A stretch of DNA of 64,000 bases from Eonycteris spelaea (GCA_003508835.1 PUFA01000210.1:438501-502500), one strand, 5' to 3'. Numbered from the stretch's first letter, positions 42,085 to 53,855 are shown. The notes: a model not told the origin generated them from the sequence alone. Program-made: numbers and translations.

Positions 42085-42350
42085 CCAAAGACAACATAGC
42101 ATAGAGGTTAAGAATATAGACAGTTAAGCTAGCCTGCCCTGGTTTTAATCCCGACTTTTTCATTTAGCTGAGTGGCCCTGGGCAAATGGCTTAATCAATC
42201 TGTGCTTGGATTCTTCCTCCAAAAACTGAAGTTAATAGAATCTACTTCATAGGGATGTTGTGAGGATTAAAAGAGCTAATACACATAAAGCCCTTAAAAC
42301 AGTGCCTGGTACATGGTTAGCATTAGTTATCTCAATAAGCACTACGATTA
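42085..42350 (+). repeat. MIR SINE
   Basis: Near full length: 'gcatagaggttaagaatata', 'gagtggccctgggcaaatgg', 'atgttgtgaggattaaaaga' and 'aacagtgcctggtacatggt'. Confidence 0.85.
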
Positions 42351-42549
42351 TTAACAAAAAGCAAAGGGATTTTGCAGAACTGAAGACAAGTGTCTGAAGA
42401 TGCTCTGAAAGCTGAAGAGGAAGTGGATGGATGACAAAGCGAAGCATTTCCACCAGGAGCTCACACACACATGCCTAAGAAGGAGTTCCCTGGCTAGGGC
42501 GGCAAGAAAGCGGACTATACTTCTCTGCGTCTGCAGATCCTAAGTTGGC

Positions 42550-42574
42550 TTTTTTTTTTTTTTTTTTTTTTTTT
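42550..42574. repeat. T tract of 25
   Basis: Uninterrupted T run without a recognisable SINE body beside it. Confidence 0.95.
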
Positions 42575-42962
42575 GGCAGAATGAGAAGCATCAATAGGAC
42601 GAGTCCAAAATTTCAAAAAGTACGGCAGCTTCTTGGCCTTCTAGGTCTTCAGGGACAGATTGGCTTCTGAAACCTCCTCTACCTGGCTCCTCCGTCCCTC
42701 CTCAGCTTCATGGCTGCTGCTCTTCCTCTGACACTCCAGGCTCTATCCACAGGAAATGAGCAACAGAACTCTCTCTCCTTTTACCTCCACGTCTTCACAC
42801 AGGTGCCCCGTGCTGGGTAGTCTTTCCCATTCTTCCTCTGCTAATCCTCTGACCCCATAGATGTCAGACCCTCTGGGAACTTTCCTTCACCCCTAGACTG
42901 GGTGAGGCAACCCTGGTCTGTGCTCCACAGGGCTGTGTCCTGCCCTTCTCCTCCCTCCTCTA

Positions 42963-43151
42963 TTAGTCTGCCTGGGCTACTGTAACAAAATGCCACAGAC
43001 GGGGGCTGAAGTACCCAAGTTTGTTTTCCCAGAGTTCTGGAGGATGCAAGTTCAAGATCAAGGTGCCCAGGGGTTGGATTCTGGTGAGGGTTCCCTTCGG
43101 AAACCTTCTTACTCTGCCCTCACATGGGGTCTGTCCTCTCACACATGTGTG

Positions 43152-43220
<69 letters not shown>

Positions 43221-43415
43221 CGAGCACGCACACACTCTGGTGTCTCTCTCTTCTTATAAGGACACCTGTCCTGTCAGATTAGGGCCCCTCTCTTATGACC
43301 TCGCTTAAACTTAGTTACTTCTCTAAAGGCCTTATTTCCATACAATCACTTTAGGGTTAGGGCTTCACCATGTAAATTTGGGTGGAGTAGGGAGGACACA
43401 ATTCAATCCATACAC
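42963..43415 (-). mobile_element. MLT1-like LTR inserted in L2, antisense
   Basis: It begins 'ttagtctgcctgggctactg' and 'taacaaaatgccacagacgg', runs through 'agagttctggaggatgcaag' and 'cttcttataaggacacctgt', and ends 'aggacacaattcaatccata'. These are reversed MaLR LTR landmarks. A GA microsatellite has grown inside it. Confidence 0.75.
43154..43220. repeat. (GA)n microsatellite
   Basis: About 67 bp of GA, interrupted once by AAA near 43,207-43,209. It sits within the antisense LTR, where GA/CT-rich sequence is normal for the family. Confidence 0.97.
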
Positions 43416-44039
43416 TCCATTGAATTATAAATTCCACGAGAGCCCGCCCTTGTCTCCTGCTTATTTCTGAGTTCCTCAGCTCAGACCTCAGCCCATCTCC
43501 TTGTAGTTCTCTGTAATTCGACAGTACCATACTTATAGCAAGGACTCAATCCATGTCTGTTGAATGCATGAAACTTTCAATTACTCGTGATGACAACAGG
43601 AGCTTTAGAAACAGACACTTTCCGACGTGATCGAGTTTAGGTGCCTATGGGAGGCTCCCTGCTAGTTAGTGACAGACAGAATGAGGACTGGACATCAAAT
43701 TTACCATATTTCCTTCTTCTCTGAGTCCAGTGCTCTTTTTACCTGGAAAAAGAGTTCTCAAATAGCTGCATAAAACTAGTGATTCTTTTTAAGTCTGGCT
43801 TTTCCTTGCAAAGAAAAGGTTTTTGGTCTTTCATGGACAAGCAGCGATTCTCCCTCACTTTGTCTCTCCAGCCACAGGGCAGGTTGCCCTCTGGTCCTGC
43901 TGATCTGCGAAAGCACTTGAAACGCTTTTCCATCTTCCCACCAGTCTGCGTCGGGGCAGCAGGACTTGGTCTGGGCGGGCAGGGACTCCCTCACCACGGG
44001 TTCTGATTCCTATCCCGTGACCCAGGTGTGTGGCTCCGT

Positions 44040-44240
44040 GGCTTCCTGCTCCTCTGCTAATGGATTTTGTTAACTGTCATTTGCTTATGCAAATCTACCT
44101 CTTTCTGCATTAAAATGGACCCAATTATAAAGTGAAATCTCACAATTAAACCACTTAGTGAGGGACATTAAGCGAACAGAAGGAAGGGATTGGTAAAAAT
44201 TTCAGCGATAATTGCAAAATGTTTCTGAAATGTGACTAAG
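44040..44240. promoter_or_regulatory. candidate conserved noncoding element
   Basis: Unique block with CTGTCA (44,074-44,079, TGACAG on minus) seven bases from a perfect octamer ATGCAAAT (44,087-44,094). 'acccaattataaagtgaaat' and 'cagcgataattgcaaaatg' follow. TGACAG is the core bound by MEIS and PKNOX proteins. Confidence 0.4.
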
Positions 44241-45044
44241 TTCTAGGTTTTTCTTTAAACAAACATATGTACGTGCACATTTTCATATACATACCACACA
44301 GACGCATGCACATATTCTCACACACCTGTTTTCCATCTTCTCACCATGGGACTTGTTCTTGCTCCTTCTCTGGGTCTAAATTTTCCCCAAATAGAGGAAA
44401 TTCCACCAGCCATCAGATCATGTCTGCAAAGTTCTTGGAAACCTTCCAAAAGAAATGGCCACTGGGCTGAGGAAGCCGGGGCAGGCAGGAAAACAGAAGA
44501 AGGTGTAATGGTTTTAATAAAGTCTCTTTGCCATCTTGGTGATTGATTGATATATTTTGGCATTTGCTGCCCGGCTCTGCCGTAATCGATAGCAGTTATA
44601 GACTGAGGAGCAGGAAAGGGTGGGGATGTGGGATAGGGCAGTATTGATTGGTCTTACAGGAAGGAGCCTGGCCTGGTGACTGCAGTGCTGTGGCCACCAG
44701 AAACTGGAACTTTTTGTCCCAGAGGTTACCTTTCCTTACCCCCATCTGAGGTAGGGGACACAAGAGTCCAGAAACTTGTCATGGATACGAATAGATGGCA
44801 TCCACCTAAAAAAAATCATTCTCTGGTATTTGAAGGAGCTAGTCACACACACGTTCCTCATCACTTCCGCAATTAGAGAGTGGGAACCCTAGTTTCCTGG
44901 GCGCTGGTGCAGAGACAGGGTGGAAAGGGTCTTTAAGGGCAAGGGGGTGATAATGGTATGTTTATGGTTCCAGGCTACATCTACAACCAGGAACAAATCC
45001 AAGTCACTCGGCAGCCTGCTGCCCGCTCCAGCAGTGTATATCAC

Positions 45045-45300
45045 ATAGAGGTGACTTTAGCACAGACTCTGGAGCCCCATCCCTGGGTTCAAAGCCCAGC
45101 CATGTCACTCAGTGTGTGACCTCAGACAGGTCAGTTAACCTTTCTGTACCTTGTTTCTCTGTCAACAAAATGGATGATGATAATAATACCTAATTACTAG
45201 GTTTGCTGTGATGGTCCAAGAGTCATAATATATGTAAAGAACTTGGCACAGTTCAACAATACAGTACATACTATGCAGATGTCGTCATTATTACGTGACG
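45045..45300 (+). repeat. MIR SINE
   Basis: 'cacagactctggagccccat', 'gtgtgacctcagacaggtca', 'tcaacaaaatggatgatgat' and 'aagaacttggcacagttcaa' give a nearly complete MIR. Confidence 0.85.
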
Positions 45301-45500
45301 GTGGTGGACACCCAGGCTGGCACCCATGATATACGTGTGGAAACCTGCGGCACAATTTCTCTAACCAAACAGCATTTGTCTTCTGCTGATGAGAACACAG
45401 GGCTCAGGATCCAGGATCTGTAAAAAATGCTCTTACTATATCAACCCATTAGCATAGGATTTCTCAACCCTTTTTAGATTTTGTTCCCCTAAAAGCTTAC

Positions 45501-45517
45501 AAAAAAAAAAAAAAAAA
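45501..45517. repeat. A tract of 17
   Basis: Uninterrupted A run after 'aaaagcttac', without a recognised element body. Confidence 0.9.
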
Positions 45518-46236
45518 GGTTCAGATGCAGAAAAAGAAGAATAAATTAGATTGAGAATGATAGCGTTAGTGCCCAAGAAATCCAACCCAGACAAGAAACA
45601 CCAAGCTCCTACTATGTGCGAGACAGTTTCAACTGATGTGACAATTCCCACGTGTGTTGATACAGTCAAATGTGTAATGCCATCACTCTGCAATGTTACA
45701 ATAAGTAGCTTTCATGTAATGAAGAGCCCTCTATCTAGAATAATGTGCTCAAAACAGGAAATGTGTGTGTGTTTTTTAAATTGCCACTTAACATTTTTGT
45801 TGAAAACTTATTCATTTTTGAAGTATAGTTTTATGCTGTTTTTTTTTTTTTTGTCATGGGTGAATTTTTAGATTTTAGAAACTCATTTTAGCATGTGAAG
45901 TAACTTGGGCCTTATTTTCTTTTCAGCTGTAGAACTGGATACCATGATTAATAGAAGTTGGCCGATGGGCAAGCAGGTATTAAGGAACCTAGGTTGAGGG
46001 GTTCCACTACAGACTCTAAAGGCTTAGAAGTGGAAGGGACCCTGGAGATCCTCTAGTTCATCTCCATGTTCAAGACGAGCCAGATAGGGGCAACAATTTT
46101 CAAAGCCTGACCAAGCTGGTCCACATACCGTGAGCTTGCTGCTGACGCATTCCCAGCTCTTCATGAGACCCTTACCCTTTTTCAACTCTCCTTCTGTTCT
46201 CAGGTTTAGGCTGCTGCTATTGTTTGACAATTCAGT

Positions 46237-46277
46237 CAAGACAACGAAGATGCCCCGTGCAAGACAACGAAGATGCC
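46237..46277. repeat. 18-bp direct duplication, period 23
   Basis: CAAGACAACGAAGATGCC occurs at 46,237-46,254 and again at 46,260-46,277, separated by CCGTG. The copies are identical. Confidence 0.92.
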
Positions 46278-47229
46278 AACTCAGTGGCAAGCACTGTGTT
46301 GCGTCTGGGATACAAAAATAAGATGTAGACCCCATCAAGGAGACTGTAGTAAATGGTATCAGCGTATCCAAGAACTTACTGCCTCTACCTGTGAAAGAAT
46401 TATACTCATCTCTACCATTCACAAGACTTAATCATGCAACATGCTTAGGCCAATGAAATTTGAGCAGAAGTGATATGTCACTTCTGAGCAGAGGCTTTTG
46501 GGGACATTTTTTGGTCCCACCCACACTTTCCCCCCTTACCTACCAGGACAGTGATATGTCCAGAATAGGGATGCATCTCTAGCTGGGTCCCACATGAAGA
46601 GAAGATGCAGAGTGGAACCAGAGCCCCAGCCGACATATAACATGATGCGAGATAAGCCTTTGTGAGATGAGTGACTAAGATCTGTGGTTGTTTACCCTGC
46701 AGTATAATAAGCATAAGCGTCGGCTATAGAGAGGACCATGGGTTAGTTGGAGAGTGGCTTATTTCCAGCTGAAACATAGGGTGAGAAATGCTTTGCTAGA
46801 TGTATACACAGAAGATTCAGAAATAGGCCGAAAGAGGGAAAAAGAACTCTCTGGGGACAAGGCATCAGGAAAAACTATGTAGAAGAGGCAATAGCTTAGA
46901 AGAGTTTTGAAGACTGAAGGGAAGGTCACTGTATTAGGGGTTTTGGAATTTTTTTATTGAGGTATTCTAGTAAGAGAAACCAGCATGCACAGATACGATG
47001 TATCAAGATACGTTTGAGAATTGCCTGTAACATCCACAATTATGGTGCAGGATCAGATTTTTCAATCTTTGAAAATTTTTGACCACCAACCATTGTGTCA
47101 GATCCCCAAGGGGAATATGCAGAGACTCGGATAAAAGTACATCATTTATTTTGGTTAGAGCTTTGCCCCCCAGTCATCCTCTGACCTCATATCCTGAGGA
47201 GCTAAGATGAACTATGTGTGAGCCATAGG

Positions 47230-48280
47230 GACCCTTTTTCAAAAGTTTAATTTTTTATTTTAATCAGAGAATACAGATTCATAACTTAGAAATCAATAGT
47301 TGCCTTGCTTTACCACTTCACACTCCCAAGTCCCATTCGCCAAGGCAATCACCATCAACTCTTAAGTTTTCTCTTTTTTTAATATATTGCCATATTTTAA
47401 AATAATATGCTTATATCGCTAGTTCTTGATCTACTAATTTTATAAATTATATATTGACTTTCTATCATGCTAGATGAGAACATAGCTTTCCCACACCGTT
47501 CTCCCCCAACTTCATCCTTGCGCTTCCCTCCTTCTATCTCTCCAACATAAACTTTCTTTTTCTGTTAACTCTATATTTGGGTTTATATGCTAATGACTAT
47601 GCAAATGTTATATACTCCTGAGTCAAGTAGTGCACTGTGATCATGACTCCTCTTTTGTGCAATCCTTTATTTATCCTGGAGTTTATGATTGCTCCTTTTT
47701 TTTTTTTTTTAATTAACCTGGTATCCAAATGTACTTATAATTAATTTAAAAAAATCCTGCAGCCACTCTACTACATACTTGTCAATACTGTGTTCCATAC
47801 ATTCAAGCCCATCTGTTCCATTTCTCCCCCTATAGTTATCCCTCCAAGAACCTTCTGTTTTTCTATTCCAATCTGGATTGGTTGCTCTTGGCATTGGAAT
47901 GCTTGCATGGCTATCATCCCAAAGCTTCCCTTTACCATCATTTTGAATATTTTTCTTTACTGCCTTCTTATGTTGCATGTCCTATTTCCTGAATCCCCTA
48001 CCTTCTTTATCAGATTACCCTCTATCTTTAATAAACCCATCCTTTAATAACTTTTTAAGAATGAATGCCTGGGGGTAATTTCTTGAGTCATTGACTGAAA
48101 ATCTCTCTATAGTACTCTGATATGTCACAGATAATTTATTCGGTATAGAATTCTAGATTAAAAAATATTTTCTTTAAGAATTTAGAAGGTATTTCTCTTT
48201 TAATGTCTGATGTTGCTTTTGAAGAAGTTTAATGTTCTTATTCTTTTTCTCTTATCAGTTTTTTTTTCTTTTTAGAAGAT
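47230..48280. repeat. old LINE-derived AT-rich sequence
   Basis: Phrases such as 'ggtatagaattctagattaa' and 'tgttgcttttgaagaagttt' recall the old LINE sequence also met at 30,060. Low-complexity T and A runs occur. No intact open frame. Confidence 0.45.
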
Positions 48281-49320
48281 TTGGGGAATTTTTATTTGGC
48301 CTTCATGATTTAAAATATCATAATAATAATGGTGGTGGGCATTGGTATATATTTTTTACATTGTTTGTACTGGGCTAATCAGGAAATTAATATCCTTTAT
48401 TTCTCTCTGCATTACTCACTGGAAAATGTCCTCATCTTTGTCTTCTAAACCTTATGAGTTTTTGAAAAAATTTTAAATTATATTTTAATTTAAAAGAGGC
48501 CTTTTTTCACTTGTTTTCCTTTCTTCATTGTAATCTCTTCTTGTTTTATGAATGAAACCTTTCCTTTTATCTTTCCGAATTCATCTTATTCCTCTTTTGG
48601 AACTTCTACTTTTTCTCCTTGCAAAATCTTCTATCAACTCAGATACCCTTTTTTTCCTATTTATTTGCTCCTTTTCTCTTTTCTTTTTCTTGTTGATTCA
48701 CACACGTATGTTAAAAACATCTACAAGAGTATAAACATACAGAATTCTAATACTGTCGCAACACAACACAGGTGCAAAGTCTAATTTCAACAATTAAATT
48801 GTGGATTTAATTTGCAGCCTCTTTTTGGAATCTAATGTGAAAATGCCTTTTGACATATTCCACATTTTCTAAAAATGACCAGAAGAAATATTAAGGGAAG
48901 CAGACCAAAATTCCACAAGTCTTGGGCTTGGGTTTTTTAAGCTGAGTCCATGAACCCTTTTTATGCAAGGTGGTGTATTCTGTAACTGTATGCACCTCTT
49001 AAAGACCAGAATCTCACATCCTGTGAGTCTAATAGGTGCAGTGTGCTGGTCCAGAGGTCTGCCTCGCCCGTAGCTACAGAGGAACTGAGTGAGTGGGTCA
49101 TAGCCTAGTGTGAGCTGGCAATGCAAGGCCATCACCAAGCCAAGGCCAGATAGGTGTTCACGGCAGCACAGCCATTCAGCTACTTCATTCTGAACCCTCT
49201 ACGTGTCCACACCAGTCAGGGCTACCACTCAAGAGTTTACCTGGGAATTCCAGACCTCAGGACAGCCATTTCCTGTGCTGTTGTCCCCAGCATGAATTAG
49301 CCTGGACCTTGCTGCTCATA
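48281..49320. other. intergenic sequence, no gene seen
   Basis: AT- and T-rich in the first half, plain unique sequence in the second. No supported feature. Confidence 0.4.
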
Positions 49321-49559
49321 GCACTGTACAATGGTGCTTGGCTTTCCTGGAAGCTGTGCAGTGAGTGAAATTGTCTTTCAGAGCATAGAAGCAGTGGGGC
49401 ACCCTAAACGCAGTGAGGGGTGGGCAAGTACAGCTGGATACATCTGGCTCCATGTTCTGAGCCAGGCAGAAGCTCCTAGGTATCCACTAGAGTATGTGGG
49501 CCAGTCACAGTCCTTAGGGTCCTATAACACTCTTCCCCCTTCCCCCGCTCAACCCCACC

Positions 49560-49888
49560 ACCTTGAAACAGACCAGAGGAAGCCATGCGGGGGCGCTTGT
49601 CACTCCTCTTTCTCCTCCTGTGGCAGGAGGAGATGCCAGTCTGCAGGGAGGCTCTGCCTCAGAGTCCACACCAGGGAGTGCTTTGTGGAGCCCAGACCCT
49701 CGCATGCTCGCTCTCGGAGGGAGCGCTGGGCCTCGGAGCTCCTCTCACCCACCCGAGCTGCCCAGGTCGCAGGCCTGAGGCTTGCCGTGGATGCCCTGGT
49801 GGAGCGGGAAGTGCCCAGCGCTGCGGCAGAGCTTCCTCTGGGCGCTGTAGGCCTCGCAGGGGGGCGGTGCGACTGTCGGCTGTGCCAG
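49560..49888 (+). other. GC-rich patch, candidate noncoding or alternative exon
   Basis: A GC- and CpG-rich block ends in a strong plus-strand donor CAG|GTGAAG (GT at 49,889-49,890). An open frame of 201 codons (49,331-49,936) crosses it but reads through the donor and matches no family I know. It could be an exon of a noncoding RNA or a remote 5' exon of the gene to the right. There is no direct proof of transcription. Confidence 0.3.
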
Positions 49889-50417
49889 GTGAAGGCCAAA
49901 TCCCCACTCCCTGTTTGCTACCTTTTTCACATTTGAGAATTTCTTTAAATATCTGATGATTCTTGACTGTTTATTCATATTTGAGAAAGAGGCACTAAAG
50001 TTGATTTGCAAGCTTGTTATGTGAATGGCAGAGCTGGTCAGCTGATGGTCTTCCCTGGGTTCTTCAGGTAGAAAGTGAGCCTTTCACCGGACTCGGGTAT
50101 CTCTAACTGGGGTTCCTGCTGAGTCCATGCAGCCCTTGAAAGAAGAATCTTCCAGTTTACTGAGTGGTGGTGTGGTGGAGTTGCTAGCAAGGCCAGAGAA
50201 AGGACTAAAGGCCACATAGCTCAGCCTGCAGACCCCTCTTTAATTCTCTTCACCCTCCACCATACTTGCCGTTTCCCAAGTCTGATATTGTTCTTATTCA
50301 GTTTCTCCAAAGAAAAAAAAGCTCTTGTTTCCTGGCAGATAGAGAAGCATGACTGACTGGCTGTGTGGGAGGTTGGGGACCATTGCTATAGACAGACTTT
50401 TCGCCAGTGCCACTCAC

Positions 50418-50441
50418 TGTCCGGCCAGGTGTCCGGCCAGG
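50418..50441. repeat. perfect 12-bp tandem duplication
   Basis: TGTCCGGCCAGG is repeated twice head to tail with no mismatch. CpGs are retained in both copies. Confidence 0.92.
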
Positions 50442-51399
50442 CACCACAGAGCTTGACGCCTCTGAGGGCTGAACCTCTCAGGGCTTCACAGAGTGGATCA
50501 GCCCTCACTGTAGGCGCTCGGCTTGCAATTTCTTCTCTCTGTTGAGCCAGCTACCACTCTTCCTTCTTTATCCTATTACAAAATTTGCAAAACTCTCTAT
50601 CACTGTTTTTTCCTCCCCCATCCTTGTCCTCGGTTTATATCTTTGTAGTTTCTAGAGGTTGGGCTGCTGACCCACAGGTCTCCTTGGGGTGACAGCCACT
50701 AAGGTGAGAAGATAGGTAGGTGACTGGGTTTTATTCTGGGTCTCACAGCCCCTCAGTGATCTCTGTAGACTCCTCTTCTTCACATTGTCCCGTAATATAT
50801 TGATGTTTCTGAGCCTTCTGCCTTAGGAGGACTATTGTCCCTTTAGTATAAGGTGAAGACTCGGGGCAGGCCCAAAGTCCTCTCATGGTCCCTTTCTCTG
50901 CGCTCACATCCTAGTTTTGGCTCCTGAACTAGAGAGGAGGAAGTGGCAAAGACTGAGAAGGCATGGCCAGCCTCCGCCAGCTGCCCAAGCACCCTGGGCC
51001 TCACCTCCTTTGGTTCTACCTTGGTACTTGTCTGGCCTTCAAAAGCTTTTCCTTGACCCCAGACAAGAGGGCTCCCAGATTGGCCCAATTATACCAGCCT
51101 CATGGGAGGGCAGAGATGTAGAGAACACCCCCCTTCCTTAGTCCAGTTCTGTTATTCTAAGCACCAGTCTCGGTGTTGGCATTCTACTTATGAGAAAAGC
51201 AGACTAGATCTTTTAATCTAGACTTTGGAAAGACAACAATAGTACAACGGAACAAACACTCCACTCCCTAGTAGAGGCCCCACTGGGTCTCCACCATCCA
51301 TTTGGTTCTTAAAGGACTGCTGAGCTCCTGTTATTTAGGATTAGAATAGGAAGGGTGGGGAGGGGTGTCATGGGTGAAGCAAGGAGCTTTTGAGTAGGT

Positions 51400-51690
51400 G
51401 GCCAGTGCACATGATGCTATGTCATGTGTCCAGGTCATCTTACACCTGTCATTTCCACTTACATCAACTGCCATCACTTGCCGTTTTGACAAATTCCATT
51501 TGTCCTTTAAAACTGTTCCATGAGCCCTTCCTCTGCAAAGTCTTCCCCGACTCACCCACCACCCGGCATTGATCAATCACACACTTCTCAGTACTCCTCC
51601 CTCCTTTAGATAATCCACAGTGTCCCGACTTAGGCACGGCTTCGTGTGCTGCAGGCACAATACAGGTGAGACCCTATACAGGGTACACTG
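51400..51690 (+). repeat. L2 LINE fragment
   Basis: 'tgagcccttcctctgcaaag' and 'tcttccccgactcacccacc', then 'cacacttctcagtactcc', match the L2 3' region. Confidence 0.55.
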
Positions 51691-51694
51691 ACAT

Positions 51695-51870
51695 GGGTTG
51701 AGTCTCAGCTCCCTCTCACACGAGCTTTGGCCTTGGGCAAGTGGATTAGCCTCCTGGGCCTCAATCTTCTCATCTGTAAAGGGAATAGTAAGGTCTACCA
51801 TGAAGTGTTATGGTGGAAACGAAGTAACTCTGAAGTGCTGAATGAGAGCAGATACCTGGCCCTGAAGTGT
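51695..51870 (+). repeat. MIR SINE
   Basis: 'gctttggccttgggcaagtg', 'caatcttctcatctgtaaag' and 'ggaatagtaaggtctaccat' define the MIR core. Confidence 0.75.
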
Positions 51871-51989
51871 TGGTCTTCAGTCCTTTCTCCTTTCAAGAAG
51901 CTACCTGTCTAATGAGGGGAGAGCGACACGCAAATCAAGAAGTGCAGTGATCTGTCGGAGGTGCTGGGCTAAAGGATACGAACTGCCAC

Positions 51990-52150
51990 TGATTCATGAG
52001 TCAGCCTCTCTCGGTCTTTCTCACCAGACCGTGAGCTCCTTGAGAGCAGGACCAAATGATTCTGTCTTGTCAGAGCTGTTCCCCCAGTACCTCACTCAGT
52101 GCCCGGTGTGAAGCAGCTTACTCGGTCAACGCCTGAGTAAATAAAGTGGG
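51990..52150 (+). repeat. L2 LINE 3' end
   Basis: 'accgtgagctccttgagagc' then 'cagtacctcactcagtgccc' and 'tgagtaaataaagtggg' form a short L2 terminus. Confidence 0.65.
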
Positions 52151-53380
52151 AATGACTCCTGCCGCCACCTGACCACGGTTGACTGGTCAGAGCCATACTC
52201 AGCATTGTCTTTTTTTTTTTTTTAAATAGTTGTTTCTACTTTAGAGAAGGGAAAATGTGAGAAACGTCTCTCCTCACTGGAGGCTAATTTTTTTAGACAC
52301 TATCAAAGTTTGGGACCTGAGCATCCCCCCACCTCTCTTGGATGATAAGAATGCATCACCAGAGATGAGGGACATCTCATCCAGTGTCCTGTGGGAATGG
52401 CCTCCCTTGCTCCCTTCCTGGAGCACCCAGACATACAGACCTCCACCAGTCTAGCCTCCTTTTCAAATGAGCCTGTCCTCCACGAAGCAAACGTTTTCTC
52501 TCCCTGGCCCTGACTTGAAATAAAACAACTTAGCCTGCAGACAGTTTTATGGTCCCTCGCCTTCCATTCCTCTTGTCGAGTCATCACACTGGTGAGAGCC
52601 CAGCCCAGGCTCTGATTTATACAGCTCTCCCAGGCCCCTGTTGGATTCAGAGTCTGGAACAATAAGACAGGGCTATCTATCACCCCTCTGCTCAGATCTC
52701 CCTGGACTCATTGGAAAGGAAGGAGGGGGTGGGTGGCAGGGAAGGCAGCCTCGGGGGTCCTGCCCAGAGAGCATTTGTCACAGTGATCGAATGTGCAGGC
52801 AGGAGCGGGGTGGGGGGCGTGGAGCCTTTTTGTCTTACCTCAGGCCTCCCCTGTGACAGCAGGGACACAGTAGAGCAGGGACAGGAAGGGAATTAGAGCT
52901 CAGAAGGCTGATCCTGACTATGGATGCCACCCCTACCTGCTCCAGCTCATACTGTAGCAACCGCTGGTCCAACCGTGTTCGATCTCTACCCATCCTGGCA
53001 CATAGTAGGCATGAGACTAAGAGCTATGTTTGCTGACTGACTAAGCCTCTCTCTCCTCTATTCATCCTTTACTTATCTCAGGATCAAGGGTCATTCAGAG
53101 AAGTCCTTGCACACGTACGCATACCGCTTCTATGCTTGTGCAGATGTGTGTCCTACATGTTAATCTGTGACCAGTGCTCATGTGTGCCTGCAAGAGTCTA
53201 CGTTCTAAGAGCTGAGATTCTTAAATTCCAGGGTGGGCGACCCAAGAGAAACCATAACTTTAGCTTCCGTGAAGAATCGGATCATGCTCTGCCAGGAGGG
53301 AAGGGGTTGCTGGGGCTACCTCTAAATGGCCTTCCGTATTTTCTGACTCCCGATCAGCCAAACCAGAAAAGGAGCTCGTG
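52151..53380. other. intergenic sequence, no gene seen
   Basis: A T run near 52,211 and a short L2-like piece near 52,930-53,040 ('ctggcacatagtaggcatga'). No exon supported. Confidence 0.4.
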
Positions 53381-53389
53381 TGTGCTCAT

Positions 53390-53800
53390 CGTCTGTAAAC
53401 AACGCGAAGTAGTCACTGCTCCCGGGAACCCTACTCTTTAGACTTGGGGTGTGCTTTCTGGGAAACCAATTGTACTGGGGACGGGGCGCAGAGGTTTGAG
53501 AACAGCGACTCTTCCTCTCCGTTGCTACCTGTGCAGAGGGGAGGCGCCACTTCCGGCAGAGTGCACAGACCCTTGGGAGAGCATTTTGGATGTCGGGAAG
53601 TGGGAGGCTTTGTTCAAAGCCAGGAAAAGAAAATCGGTGCTGCCCCAATCTGAGAGCCGAAGAAAAGAGAACTCAAGGGCCGCCGCGGTTGTGGCTTTGC
53701 TGCGTCTTCTGGGTTTCGTGCTGCAGAAGCGAAAGCACGTGATGGCCTGAGCGGCGGCGCTGCCGCCCAGCGCCTGGGTACTTGGCTGACCTGACGAGAA
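53390..53800. promoter_or_regulatory. small CpG island
   Basis: CpGs are frequent ('cgccgcggttgtggc', 'gcggcggcgctgccgcccag'). It includes an ETS-type word CACTTCCGG near 53,550 and an E-box GCACGTGATGG near 53,735. It lies about 9 kb before the large island at 62.3 kb and may be an alternative promoter or the promoter of a noncoding RNA. Confidence 0.45.
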
Positions 53801-53812
53801 GCCAAGGGTGGC

Positions 53813-53855
53813 TAATGAGTCATTAACGGTCTTTATCAAATTAGGATTATAATCC
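53813..53855. promoter_or_regulatory. palindromic homeodomain and AP-1 sites
   Basis: TAATGAGTCATTA (53,813-53,825) places an AP-1 core TGAGTCA between inverted TAAT words. Nineteen bases on, GGATTATAATCC (53,844-53,855) is a perfect 12-bp palindrome of two TAATCC sites, the word of OTX/PITX/CRX-type homeodomains. The flanks are unique DNA at the edge of the small CpG island. Confidence 0.5.

Larger units (their letters stand above)
42690..43570 (+). repeat. L2 LINE split by an LTR
   Basis: L2 words occur before the LTR ('gggtagtctttcccattctt', 'ctgggaactttccttcaccc') and resume after it ('aattataaattccacgagag', 'catacttatagcaaggactc'). The two halves are collinear with the L2 3' end. Confidence 0.65.

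Noticed and set aside
42963..43308. Frames encoding Glu-Arg or Ser-Leu runs
   Set aside because: They are translation of the (GA)n microsatellite within an LTR.
46024..46422. 132-codon minus-strand frame
   Set aside because: It overlaps old repeat-like sequence and a recent tandem duplication; no family was recognised.
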